Assembly (NCBI GenBank): GCA_932521035.1
Contig: OW051497.1
Coordinates: 2,108,001 to 2,172,000, forward strand
Length of the DNA: 64,000 nucleotides
Reading direction: 5' to 3'
From: Oscheius dolichura
Lineage: Eukaryota > Nematoda > Chromadorea > Rhabditida > Rhabditidae
Made by a program: the position numbers and the translations under genes. The notes beneath the pieces were generated by a model that saw only the letters and a program-made list of their open reading frames with translations, was not told the origin of the DNA and searched no databases. Within the stretch, counting starts at the first letter, position 1. Every line of letters starts with the position of its first letter. This document shows, piece by piece, positions 23,205-34,004 of this stretch.

Positions 23205-23650
23205 AAGACGAAATAAATATAGCAGGACGATAGGAATATCTGACGACTAGTTAGGGCATGGACAAGGTTCGGTCTGAAAAATCGATGAGCCTTTCTTCTA
23301 TTTTAGAAAAGCTGCCTCGATCTTTCAGACTGTTCCGAGTCAGAGGTGGGACTATATCGGAAGGTGTTCTCTCCGATCCCATTCGTCAGACTTGTATCAA
23401 CAGAAGTACAGTGGATACTACGTCTTTCCGACTGATGGTTTCAGAGGATTCCTTGAAGGGAAGGGAAGATTTCAAAAAACCATCTGGTTAACAGGCCGGT
23501 AGAAAAGACTTGACACTTTCTAACAGACAGTTAACCAGATGGTGATGATCCTTGGGCACCCGGGGAGAATACTCGCTCCCCCTCGGTCAAATAAAGTTCA
23601 AAAAACTAAATCCGTTGTTTGACTTTTATTTAACCGAGGCGTCGAGAGAA
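23205..23650 (+). other. Structured repeat unit B (possible non-coding RNA)
   Basis: A diverged copy of unit A. It has the box GACGATAGGAATATC at 23226, a stem 23271–23289 with 23316–23331, TCTCCGATCC at about 23370, CCGACTGATGGT at about 23428, then ACTCGCTCCCCCTCGGT with a terminal stem to AACCGAGGCGTCG at 23632. Compared with A it carries an extra perfect 13-bp hairpin (23480–23492 with 23530–23542). Confidence 0.5.
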
Positions 23651-23805
23651 GTGGGAGGTGAAGGTGGGGTGATGGTCAACGAACAGGGTGCTTGCATTGT
23701 TTTTTTGCATGACTAGGGAAGAGATGCTAAAAGAAAGACTGGAATGCGAGCGAGACTGTCATTCAGAAGTTGTTTGAATGATATCCCGATCGGCTCCCTA
23801 GAAAT

Positions 23806-23900
23806 GTAGCAGCAAATCAGACGGCAGGACTGTCTGATGTCTAGTTAGAACACGAGACGAGATTCGGCACGACACTAACTGGCCCTTTCTGAAGCCGTTG
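23806..23900 (+). other. Partial third unit C
   Basis: TGTAGCAG then GACGGCAGGA and TCTGATGTCTAGTTAGAAC align to the 5' part of units A and B (for example TCTGACGACTAGTTAGGGC in B). No downstream stem or terminal hairpin is recognisable, so it looks truncated. Confidence 0.35.
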
Positions 23901-24339
23901 CTGTCTATCCCTGTTTACCTAAAGTTCCTCTCCGCGTTTTCAAAAACGATTTTCCGGTTGCTGAGGCCCTTCCCCTCTAACAGTGATCCCTCCCCTCTTA
24001 GAAAAGGCGCATATCCGGGATTCTTCCCCTCAAAGCACAGAGCCCTTTCAGAAAACTTGCTACCCCCGGTTGAACCCAAAAAACCACCTCCACATAGAAG
24101 AGGGAAGGGATGGAAAGGATAGGCAAGATGTACGATGTACCTTGTCTTCCCTTCCTCATACAAAAACGAGCCAGTGTACTCTTTATGCACTTTTGTCCTA
24201 TGTTGCAATACGCACTCTCCGCGCACCGTCAAAAACGTCTTTTGATGCCCCCAACCCCCATGCCCCATCCCCCTACGCAAAGCTCGCTAACCCCTGTGTA
24301 AACCCAAAACACCGGCCTGTTTCTCCTCTCCTCAGTGTG

Positions 24340-24720
24340 TAGGTACCATGTAGAAGTGCAATCGTCAGAAGAAGAGGAAATTGTTGGAGCAACCAGTGAG
24401 AAGCTAAATAAGCTTGGGATCCAGAAGTGTAGGGAGAGCAGTTCCAATCCAGGAGGCAGAGATATTCGGGAAGGAGCAGCTAGTCCAGAGTCGACGCCAG
24501 GAGCGGGAAAGCAGAGTAGGGAAGAAGAGATAGGAAGAAGTTGAAGTTGTTCCAGCAGTAGTTCCAGAAGAAGTCGAAGTTGTTCCAGGAGTCAGTCCAG
24601 AAGTAGTGGCAGGAGAGAGACGGCAAAGCAGCGAAGAAAGGGAAGATTTTGAAACTTCTCCTGGCCGGCAGCTTTTATACCGGCCGAGACCACGCCCCAA
24701 GGGGCGGAGAGTACTGTAAG
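24340..24720 (+). other. Low-complexity coding-like fragment, possibly retroelement-derived
   Basis: A plus-strand frame encodes glutamate/valine/proline repeats (EEVEVVPGVSPEVV) followed by RPRPRPKGRRVL and a stop. Such a basic end is common in retroelement polyproteins, but no enzymatic motif is visible. Nothing further supports a gene. Confidence 0.25.
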
Positions 24721-26378
24721 GGGGAATACTGTGAAGCAAAGAGAGGGCCGAGAGTATCTACTGGGAAGCCAGGAGGTGAAATTCTGTCTGAGAACGTAAA
24801 GGAGCAGAGCCGTAATTCACTATAAGCTGGAGCCGAAGAGGAGCGGAGAGCCGTCGGAACAGTAATGCCGACGAGGGGGGAAACTCGAAAGAGTGCAATC
24901 CGGAAGTTTGATAATCGGAGTCAAGCAATCCTAATTAGGTAAAGGTGAAAGGATTGGAATTCCAAATCGTGCACTGAAACCTTGGCCTGACCCTGTCCGA
25001 CGTGTTCCAATCGTAATTAAACCCCACAGGTGGAAATGCCGGTATCGTCCTTCTGTTACTGATCCCGTAGTTCTCCCATCTCCTATGACTCCGTTTTCCA
25101 CTGCAGTGTCTTTGTCTTTTATGCCCATCACATGATAAAGGGTATAACATCCTCAGCTTATTTCCTATTTTCAGCCGTGATACGATTCTACAAAACGGCC
25201 CCTGTTTACGAATACCCTCCGCTATTTTTCTGACCAGCTGTGCTGTTTATTGTTTTCTTTCGTAGTTTCGAAACTTGGGTTCTACCCGTAATATGTAAAA
25301 ATAACAGCTCAAATGATCAACCCTTGTCCTCAAAACTCGGGACGGTCACATTCCCAGACGAGGCTCTAATAGAAAAAGGCATTGGTCATCCGTGCCAGCT
25401 GGCGGCGCTCTCGCCTGCAAATGTCAAAAATATTTTTCAAGGACAGGCAGAGTTTTAGCGAGGACAAGGAAGCCAGGGGGGACGATTGTAAAAGAGGAGG
25501 CAAAAGGGGGATTTATTGTGAAGGAAGGGGGTTCCGGTCTACATAACGGTAAGAGGAGATGTCAACTGTTCTTCGGGGCGCTGGAAAGGTCTCTCCGCTT
25601 CCGCGATTATTGAATCACTTCGAGATTATCAGAGATTCCGGTTATCTACTCGTTTGATCATTCTTCATTAACCAGATCTCCTTTATTCTCCCTTTAAGAA
25701 CTCTCCAGGACTGGCTTCTCTTTTGCACACTGGACGGTCTTTCTCACCGCTGCCGAACATTCCTGGGAGAATTTTTCCCAATTTTGTTGCAATCAGGATC
25801 ATCTTCAGACATAAAAGAAACACAAGACTAGCCCGCTAATCCCATTAAATTTTTTTGCTAATCACGGTAATATCCCAATTGAAAATATTCGATTAGGCAG
25901 AACCTCTAAATTAAGTAGCTAAAATCACTTCAGTTTTACTGCCAATGGGAACGCGGTCTGCAACCGCTGCTCTGTTTTCCACGTCGGGACCCAGTCTGTC
26001 CGATAATTTCAATTTTTGAATGAATAAATATTTTGGAGATAACAACATTTGCTTCATTCTTTCTCTACTCATAATAGAAAACAAAAATTTTGCAACTCTT
26101 AAGGATTACTCTCCCGAAAATTTGCTGTTTTCATAACGATAATGAGTGCCCCAAATCTTTGTTCCTCATTATCTCAGATACAGCATAAACAACAGAAACC
26201 TGAAATTACCTTTTTGGATTCAGCATAAAATTTCCTACACTTCGGCATTTTACACGACAACTTTTACCCGCTTTCCAACGCAAAATATTACCCACAAAGC
26301 CCCTTTAATATGCTTTGGGGAGTTTCCGTCTTGTTTTTGATTTAGGGGCAAACCATTTTCAAACCAACCAAAAAAGTA
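24721..26378. other. Intergenic
   Basis: No gene, RNA or clear repeat recognised. Confidence 0.45.
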
Positions 26379-26450
26379 GGGCCGAGCCGGGGATCGATCC
26401 CGGGACCTCTCGCACCCTAAGCGAGAATCATACCACTAGACCACTCGGCC
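26379..26450 (-). tRNA. tRNA-Pro (anticodon AGG)
   Basis: The minus strand gives a 72-nt cloverleaf. The acceptor stem GGCCGAG/CTCGGCC is perfect and the anticodon stem CTCGC/GCGAG encloses TTAGGGT (AGG). The T arm is CCGGG-ATCGATC-CCCGG, with ATC where TTC is usual. Discriminator C. No intron. Confidence 0.95.
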
Positions 26451-26577
26451 ATATTTCGAAAGATTATCCCATTTTGAGAAGAAGCTGGACAGCCAAGCCC
26501 AATCGGGGAAACCTGTTCCATCCGATCCTAGGACTACCGTCCGACTTGAGATTAAATCCTAAGCGTCGCTAACCGTC

Positions 26578-26649
26578 GCGTTCGTGGTGTAATGGTCAGC
26601 ATGGATGCCTTCCAAGCATTCGACGGGGGTTCGATTCCCCCCGAACGCA
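26578..26649 (+). tRNA. tRNA-Gly (anticodon UCC)
   Basis: A 72-nt cloverleaf with acceptor stem GCGTTCG/CGAACGC, D arm GTGTAATGGTCAGC, anticodon loop CTTCCAA (TCC) and T loop TTCGATT. It closely matches the standard eukaryotic tRNA-Gly(TCC). Confidence 0.96.
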
Positions 26650-27028
26650 GAACACCCTTTTGCATTTCGTTTTTTGAAGTGGACAATAGTTTCTTTTGTC
26701 GATCCCTATTCTTACATCATAATGTTTCATTTTCAACTGGCCTGCATCCTATTTTACGCGCTTTGCTCCATCCGTGGAATTAACGCTATGGCTTTCAGCA
26801 TTCGCGTCTTGTCAAAAGATCGAAACTTTTCCGCTTCTGGGTCACTGGGATTTCTTTTCTCTTTCCATGCATAGCGTTTCCATTTCAAGACTTGGATAAA
26901 AATCTGCGCGCCAGCTCCTTTAGGCAACTAGCTCATTTAATTCCTACGCCCCTTCTCTGTTCATTCATTTTTTCTCTCTTCCCTTTTCCGTTTTGTTTAG
27001 AAAACTTAGTTATTTTGCTTTTTCTAGG

Positions 27029-27570
27029 ATGGTTATCAAAACAAGAAAGACGACCAACGAGCAATTCATCGAGAAAATTCTTGGACGAAAGTTTGTGCGC
27101 CCTGATCTGTGCTACTATCTCGTCAAATGGGTAGTGAGTATTATCATTCGTTCACTTTACAGTATTCGTTATTCTCAGGACAAGCCGGATGTGGAGAACA
27201 CCTGGGAGCCGGAGGTGAATCTCTCCTGCCCCGAGCTGATAGCCGAATTTGAAAGGCATCTGAGGGAAGAAGCAGAGGAGGTTCCCTTCTCTGCTATTTT
27301 TAATCAAATTTTATGATTAGGATGCGCCTCCGCCAGTCCCCAAGAAGGTGCTAAAGCCCGTAGAAATCTTGGCAGCTTCCTCTGCTCATGGAAGAGACTA
27401 CTATCTGATCAAAATGAAAGACGGTGGTTGTATGATTGCCTCGGCAGGAGAGGCCGTCCGTATGTAAGCTTTATTAACGGAATTTTGTTTTCAAATACTT
27501 TTTGAGGTGCCCCATGCTGCTTTACAAGCATCTCCAGGCAACAGGCAAAGCAGCCAAACCGAAGAAATAG
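27029..27570 (+). CDS. HP1-like chromodomain protein (compact)
   Basis: Exons 27029–27130, 27179–27280, 27321–27463 and 27507–27570 give about 136 residues. A TTTTTCTAG lies one base before the ATG, fitting a spliced-leader acceptor. Residues 10–60 form a chromodomain: FIEKILGRKFV, YYLVKW, then ENTWEPEVNLSCPELIAEFE, the classic HP1 signature. Residues 75–130 resemble a short chromoshadow domain (KPVEILAAS, YYLIKMKDG, CPMLLYKHLQ). HP1 proteins bind methylated H3K9 through the chromodomain and dimerise through the shadow domain. The loop between the two tryptophans is one residue shorter than usual and lacks the third cage aromatic. Confidence 0.85.
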
Positions 27571-27669
27571 TGGATTGCCAGCATCCTTGTATTTTAGCCG
27601 CCGTGAGATTATTATAAACATTCATTTTCATGAACAGTATCCGGTTATCCTACCCTAATAATGGGCAGA

Positions 27670-27693
27670 TGTCTGTGTGTCTGTCTGTCTGTA
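27670..27693. repeat. Short (CTGT)n microsatellite
   Basis: GTCTGTGTGTCTGTCTGTCT lies in the intergenic gap between the HP1-like and dehydrogenase genes. The rest of 27571–27944 shows no gene. Confidence 0.8.
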
Positions 27694-27944
27694 TGACCTG
27701 TCGTCTGTACGGATTCACTGGTCAAACGAGAGAGAAACAGAAAGTTTCGACAGGCTGACCTTATCCGACTGTCAAAGCTTATTCGATAAGAAAATTATTA
27801 GAATAGCTCTTTGGGAAGGGGGAGCCGGCGCTGTAGATTGTTTTTCGATCGAGTTGTTCACCCCAGCGCCGTCGAAGACGGCCGAAGGCATACTTGTATT
27901 TAGAGAAAATAATGTTTATTGTCAGCAGTTAATGTAGTTTTCGT

Positions 27945-28863
27945 TTAAAACGGAATAATTTCTCCGGTATGCTGGAAGAACTTTCCGGAATCGTCAGTCC
28001 TGAGCCTTTTAAATGTGCTGATCAAAATGCTTGCTGATTCTTCCACCTAAAATTGTGCTTTCTTGAATCAAAGAAAGGGAAGCCGACTGGAATAACGGCG
28101 TTAGACCCTCCCATTTCAGTTTTCACCCATCCGGGGCAAAATGCTGCTGTCAGAATCCCTTTGCTCTTCAAATCCACCGCTAAAGTCTTTGTTGCCGAGT
28201 TCAGCGCCGCCTAAACTAGTAGTATTGATGACATTCTCGTACTAACCTTGCTCATTCTGTAAGCTAGACTACCAGTTTCTCCTGAGCCAGTGGAATTCTC
28301 TTCAATTGAAGCCCAACCCGAAGAAATGTTGAGAATAGACGCTCGATGGTATGCCAGCTCGTCTGTTAGTGAAAATGTCACTGCTTTCTTCAGTAAAGGA
28401 AGGAACATCTTAAATAAGTCATGTTTAGTTAAAATTGGAAGGAAAGGCTTACCTGAGTTGTGAGAACAGCTGAAATAGTATTGGTATTCAGTTGATTAGC
28501 TAGATCACGCCTACTGACGTGTCCTTCGCTGTAATAGGAAACAAAGATGCCGGCATTATTGACCAGAACGTTCAATCCTCCCTCCCCTACTATCATTTTG
28601 ACCTAAGTTTATGTTTAAAGGTAAAGAAAAGAAAGAAATTCACACACTTCTCCGTAAGCTTCTTGAATGGAATCATCGTCGTCTACGTCGAGTTCAATGA
28701 GTTTCAGACGGGAATCATCGATTTCCGTCAGCTGTGTGACCATCAAAGTATTTCTCCCAGTAGCAATGACGACTTCTACGGCTTCATCTTTCAGGAACTC
28801 CTTTACAAGTCCAAGGCCGATGCCACGATTTGCTCCGGTAACAAGAACGCTTCGTGGAGACAT
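27945..28863 (-). CDS. Short-chain dehydrogenase/reductase (C-factor/sniffer type)
   Basis: Exons 28648–28863, 28453–28602, 28257–28408, 28088–28210 and 27945–28046 are all in frame with GT–AG introns, giving about 247 residues. It is a classical SDR: VTGANRGIG (NAD(P) binding) at residue 8, ELDVDDDDS, LVNNAG near 85, NISSGWASIEE with the catalytic serine near 145, YRMSK (YxxxK) near 170, then FCPGWVKTEMGG and a C-terminus ending GEIIPF. The order and the C-terminus match the sniffer/carbonyl-reductase-like SDRs common in nematodes. Soluble oxidoreductase; substrate not inferable. Confidence 0.92.
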
Positions 28864-29287
28864 TAAAGTACTAATCAGAAAGTTCAATATGAATATTGAA
28901 CGCATCAATTAATAAAATCGATAAGGGATCAAAGAGCAAGGTTTTTCCATGACAAGGAAATAATATCTTGTGAAGCAAACAGATTACTTTTGTTCCTTAT
29001 TGGATTAGGAAAGATGATTACCTGGGAGTGTCCACGGAGGACTTAAAGCTGCCGCTTGAACACCACCATCGTGGAGCGTATAGATCCTGGACTTTGATGG
29101 CAACATTGAGTTGTTAATGGATATAAGCTTGTGAACGAAGAATGCGGTCCATGAAGAGTAGAACATACTTCTTATAATTTTTTTTGATCGAACAAGGTGA
29201 ACCCCTCTTCTCAATTATTCATCTGTGCGCGCTTTAAACACCGACAACCGGCAGAGTATAAAAGATTTTTATCCCAAGAACTTCCTA
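28864..29287. other. Intergenic
   Basis: Between the SDR start and the 3' end of the first cluster receptor. No supported gene. Confidence 0.45.
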
Positions 29288-30457
29288 TTATTGCCGTCTG
29301 TCGAATAAACCCCTGGCGTTGTCCACTCTGAATCTCAGCTTCTTAATCAGCATAGACCAAGCATTAAGCGCCGCATGTCTGTAGCTTTCAGTGGTTGCGC
29401 ATAGTAGAACACAGCTGCTTATGTAAGCCAGGGAAAAGGCACAGAAGATGACACTCATAACTACTGAAAGGGAGGTTTTCTTTTTTATTTATATTTTCAT
29501 CACCTGTACGGCCGTTCCCGGTAATTACAAGCAACATAAGAGTGAGACATGTTCCCACGAAGAAAATATCGTAGAAAGCGGTCTGAACAGCCGTAATGGA
29601 TACCCTAGTGTAACCTACTTGGATGCTTAAACATATTGTTAATCGCTTTTGAATCATTTTAGTCCTTTGGGACATATTTTCCATATTCATCAGTGTGGCT
29701 AGCGTCCATGTTGCAAAAGTGATGCTGATAAAAAAAAAAGAAAAGACTCCAAAGCAGATGACTCCTAACCAAATGACAAATGCCGGATCTGATGTTGGTA
29801 TTCCGAACGTGTCTGGGTCAAATAACTTTCTATCGAAGACTTTAATATTCTGAAACGAGGCAATAGCTTGCGTTGCCTTTTTTCTGACCTCAATCATCTG
29901 CACTTTGACTTCCGCTTGTTTGTAATATATAAACGAAAATGTGGCGGGAGTTACTAATGTAGATGGAAGAAAATAATACGTAAATGAGGGATAAAATATA
30001 TAAGAATGATGCATAAAATGACTAGAAGGAAGAACAGCCAATAGACGGAAATGGAACAGTGGACCCACGGAAGTTATGCCAACTAAAATAATGTTCCAAT
30101 ATTTCGGACAGAGCTCTTACCGATTAACCCAGTCAGTAGAAAGGTCAGCAGCACAAAACTGGAACAGATATCCTTTAAATATCCTCCCGAATAAACAGCA
30201 GGGTAAGGAAACACTACGATCGGGATGTAACATAGACACATAAAGGAAAACGCAACCAAGAGGCTGAATAGCTATTATGTGACAAGGAAGTGATCTTACA
30301 GGCACTGGTGAAGAATTAGTGCGATTTTATACTGCTTTCCGATTCTTTTTCCAGAATGGTAAAAGATGAGATATAGAGTAAGAGAGCCTATTACGAGACT
30401 TATACAGCCTAATATTTTCATAACTAGTATGTAAGTTGGAAGGACGTCGACGTCCAT
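29288..30457 (-). CDS. Srh/Sri-like 7TM chemoreceptor 1
   Basis: Exons 30300–30457, 30121–30263, 29889–30082, 29619–29849, 29504–29582 and 29288–29463 are all in frame, giving about 325 residues with seven hydrophobic segments. The start MDVDVLPTYILVMKILG is shared by the cluster. Family hallmarks are PLFHFRLLAVLP in the third exon, RTKMIQKRLTICLSIQ before TM6, AFYDIFFVGT in TM6 and LLCATTESYRHAAL after TM7. Expected in sensory cilia; ligand unknown. An E-box lies 62 bases before the ATG. The assignment to the Str superfamily (Srh/Sri branch) rests on motifs, not on a tree. Confidence 0.83.
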
Positions 30458-31256
30458 AGACGTTTCCTTTTGAATAGTAATGAATTTGCTGAAACTTCTG
30501 CCTATATCTGGTTATTTCCACCTGCAGCCTATGCAGGTTTGATTTGCGATAATTTTCACCTTCAACCTATGCAAGTTTAAAGGGAACCACTGACCCACAA
30601 GAGGAAGAACATGTAATACTGAGGGTTTGCCCTGCCCCAGTATTATAAAGAGCCAAATAAGACTATCGTATGATGGTGTATTCTCTCTTGCGCGGGCGGA
30701 AGCGCAGGGGCACGAGTCAACCTTCTTGATTCTCCGCCTCGGTCTTTGTTTGGGCCTATTATGGCAGATGGCGTTCTGGGCCTATTACAAACACTTTTCG
30801 ACTCTTTTCTATTTATTCAAGTTGATTCTTTTCGATTATTTTTTCTTTATCATATTCGGTTGTACTCTTGTGTCTATTTACAAAGAAAAGGCAACAAAGC
30901 TCCTATAAAACACCGAACAAATAGAAAAAAGCTGAAAAGTACTTTTACTCCCCAAAATGACCCCCCGCAGTGAAGGCGCGACAGACCTTTGAACCCCTTG
31001 ACATATCCGTTGGAAAGGGACTATTCATGAATCATATCAAAATGACATTTAGTGTTTTATCAAACAGTCTATATTTCATTAAAAGAGGGGAACATGACTA
31101 ACGTGGGGGTAGAAAGGATGTAGGCGCCGCGATGAAGCTTGAGGGTAGGCAGAAAAGGTCTTACTGCCGACTATCATCGTTCCAATATGACTTTTTAAGA
31201 TAGTTATCCTTTTAGATGGGCTTGTAGTGCAGCAGCAGGCCCGTTCTTCTCTCGTT
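30458..31256. other. Gap between receptors 1 and 2
   Basis: Contains the upstream region of receptor 1, including its E-box block at 30519–30580. Open frames on the plus strand near 30630–30970 have no supporting evidence. Confidence 0.45.
30519..30524 (-). promoter_or_regulatory. E-box CACCTG upstream of receptor 1
   Basis: TTTCCACCTGCAG lies 62 bases before the start codon. The block CACCTGCAGCCTATGCAGGTTT is followed by a degenerate second copy (CACCTTCAACCTATGCAAGTTT) about 35 bases further upstream. The position matches the E-boxes of the other cluster receptors. Confidence 0.55.
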
Positions 31257-32705
31257 TTATTTAATTTGAAGGCTGTCTATTCGTTGAGATCTCCCGGCGA
31301 AAACATCAAGTGCAGCCTGTTTATATCTGTCATTTGTGACCACCAACAAAACGGAATGAAGTATAAATGCTGACGAATACATCCAGAAGAGGACACTGAT
31401 GACGGCTGAAAATGATGATCAAGCTAAATTGATCGAAGACAGGATTACCGGTATAGCCGTAACCGGACATCACAAGTATTAGAATACTTAAAGATATCCC
31501 GACAAAAAACAAATTGTAAAGCACTGTCTGTAAAACGGAAGGGGTTAGAAAATGTGAGATAGCTATTACCTGGATAATTAGGCTTATCGTCAGCTTCCTT
31601 TGTATAATTCTAGTCTTTTGAGATAAATTTGTGTTTAAATTGTTCAGCGTGGTTAAAGTCCAAACGGCGGCTGTTGTGCTGGTGATAGTAAAAAAAGAGG
31701 CAGCAAATGCAATAAGGGCCGTCCAGACCACCAACCCCGTCGAAGTTAGCGTCAAGGCGACTGTCTGTCTGTCGAACAATCTTATGTCATTGACCCCTGA
31801 GGTCTGGAAAGGGGAGGTATTCAATGCGTACGGCACTGAACCTTAAATAAGTACTCCTTAATCTTGTCTTGTTCCCAATAGGCGGAGGGTAAGGTGATAG
31901 GGCTCACTACGGCAGCAGGGATGTAGTATAACGCCATCAATGGGTAGAATATGTAGGAACGGCGTAGAAAATGATTATAAGGGAGGACAGCCAATAGACG
32001 AAAATGAAACAGGGGAGCCACGGAAGAAACGCCGGCTGAACGAGATACTATTCCTTTTTATAATGTTATACTGCACTTCCCCCCGGAAGGATAGCCAAAC
32101 CCCCTTGTTCCTCGATCAAATAGCTCTAATTGGCTAATGTTGTTTTTGCTTATCCGCCACAGGCATTTTTACCTGCTGCTTAAACCTGCAGGCCTATTCC
32201 GGAAACACCTGTGGCATTTGAACAAGCTGGCTCATATTGAGAAGACGACATATGAGTCACGTTTAATCAGCCTCATTCACTCAACTCTTTTTAGAACTAT
32301 TATGTTTTAGTTCACGAGGAACCGATTGTAAGTCTGTAACAAGCTTACCGAGAAATACAGACAACTGAAAAATGAGAAGCACAATACTGGAGCAGACGTC
32401 TTTTAAAAATCCGGCCGGATAGATAGCAATGTAGGGAGGCACAACAATGGGAACGTAACATAAACATAGAAACGCATGGGAGAAGAGTAACCTGAACAGC
32501 CAACATCACTTTTACTAAACGCCCGGAGGCGGCAGAAAGAGATAACTCACAGGAATTGATGAACAAATAAGGCGTATTTGTACTGTTTCCCGTTTTTGGC
32601 AGAATGTGTAGCGATGAGATAAAGTGTAACACTGCCAACTATAAGTATGACAATTCCCAAAATCTTCAAAACTATGACATAAATGGGAAGAAAATCCACG
32701 TCCAT
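31257..32705 (-). CDS. Srh/Sri-like 7TM chemoreceptor 2
   Basis: Starts MDVDFLPIYVIVLKILG at 32705, with the first exon 32551–32705. Later exons carry APLFHFRLLAVLPYNHFL, the RTKIIQRKL-type motif as KTRIIQRKLTISLIIQ, LYNLFFVGISLS, and LLVVTNDRYKQAALD after TM7; the stop is at 31257. Six exons in the same places as its neighbours. I see no break, though exon 2 (about 32350–32500) was checked only by reading. E-box 56 bases upstream of the ATG. Confidence 0.78.
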
Positions 32706-32760
32706 GTTTGACCGAAGTCCAGTGAGCGAAAACCTCCGCAAATGCTATTTCATCTTTTAT

Positions 32761-32766
32761 CACCTG
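32761..32766 (-). promoter_or_regulatory. E-box CACCTG upstream of receptor 2
   Basis: TTTATCACCTGTGATAA lies 56 bases before the start codon of receptor 2. Note the palindromic surround TTATCACCTGTGATAA. Confidence 0.55.
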
Positions 32767-32859
32767 TGATAATCAAAGATTCTCTCTTTTGTAATGCACA
32801 GAGGAAGTCTCAACATGCTCGAGATCCCTAATGTGAAATGTGTGTCTGTTACAAATTTC

Positions 32860-33100
32860 AGTAATTCTTTCCGGTCTATTAGAAAACCGGCCGGATAACT
32901 TGGAATAAAGGTAGGCACAACATTTTTTATTTATTCCTATTTGCATGCAGGTGATCTATCTGCATTTTGTCATAATCTGTATCACTTTTACCAGGATGAC
33001 ACAAGCTCAGATAAAAAGTAATAAACCCTACAACGACTACGAAAACTCGAGATGTCGTCATAACTTCTACGTAAAGGAGAATAAGGGCGTTCTCCTTCAT
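32860..33100 (-). pseudogene. Relic of a chemoreceptor (exons 1–2)
   Basis: MKENALILLYVEVMTTSR and VGFITFYLSLCHPG (33100 downward) match exon 1 of the cluster receptors. VVPTFIPSYPAGFL near 32880–32940 matches exon 2. Exon 1 lacks its end and nothing beyond exon 2 remains. Its own E-box survives at 33148. Confidence 0.65.
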
Positions 33101-33147
33101 GTTTTTGTAACTTGTGTGTAAATGGAAGAACCCCCTATTTTACATAT

Positions 33148-33153
33148 CACCTG
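33148..33153 (-). promoter_or_regulatory. E-box CACCTG upstream of the receptor relic
   Basis: ACATATCACCTGCACAG lies 48 bases before the relic's ATG, the same spacing as in intact cluster genes. Confidence 0.5.
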
Positions 33154-33230
33154 CACAGTATGAACCCCCGTATTTTCGAATGTACATTCGTCATGAACCT
33201 ATTACCTAGCTCAGCCAGACAGTCGCCTGA

Positions 33231-33726
33231 CCAGGGAAGGCCGCCAACCGGGAGTGGCTGATTTGGCTGATTTTTTGCCAGGATGTAGGTCTATGACAGT
33301 GAAGAAGAAAACAAAAAAAAATTAGTAGCCCGTTCCGCAATTTAGAGGAGTTAGGCCACTTTGAAAGTCAAAAAACCACATTTTAGGCCATTTTCGCGTT
33401 GGCACACCCTTGGCGCATATCTAAAGATTATGAGCGGATTGCGCTATTTTATCGAACAGACCTGGGCCTTTTTTGCACTATGCTTATTAAGCTCGTCATT
33501 CTGCGTATGTAGAAGCAAACTTCACCTCACTACGGTATTTGGATGAAAAGTTATAAGGGCGCGAAAATGGCCAAAAATGTGGTTTTTTTGATTTTCAAAG
33601 TGGCCTAGCTCCTCTAAATCGCCGAACGGGCTACTAATTTTTTTGTTTTCTACTTCACTGACATAGGTCTACATCCTGACAAAAAATCAACCAAATCGGT
33701 CACTCCCAGTTGGCGGCCTTCCCTGG
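33231..33726. mobile_element. Foldback (long inverted repeat) element
   Basis: Left arm 33231–33397 and right arm 33561–33726 are inverted copies of about 167 bases with few mismatches: both ends read CCAGGGAAGGCCGCCAAC, and the inner ends read CCATTTTCGC. The spacer of about 160 bases has no coding frame. The nine bases CTAGCTCAG occur in the same orientation outside both ends (33206–33214 and 33735–33743), though 16 and 8 bases away from the arms. It looks like a non-autonomous DNA transposon. Confidence 0.85.
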
Positions 33727-34004
33727 TGAGTTAACTAGCTCAGCTGATCATTAAATTACTGTAGAATAAAATTAACCGGGAATGTTGCTGATATGTTCAT
33801 TTACTGAGAATAAACGAAACACAATATGACGGCTAGATGGAGTTATCGGTTTCTTTGTTCTTCAGCTGATAATCCTAGAAACTATACTTGGTGAATTGAG
33901 AATTTGCCTGCCAGGCTCATCTATTGCCAGCATCAGCCAAGCACAACCAGCAATCTTGCAGTGTACGGAAATACCCGTAGCAGAGCCCAAAGTTTCTCGA
34001 TAAA

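Noticed and set aside
22690-23650. Units A and B as RNase P, SRP, 7SK or U3 RNA
   Set aside because: None of the diagnostic conserved boxes of these RNAs could be found.
30627-30973. Plus-strand hydrophobic frame upstream of receptor 1
   Set aside because: AT-rich sequence gives Phe/Leu-rich chance frames; no acceptor, no relation to the receptor families.
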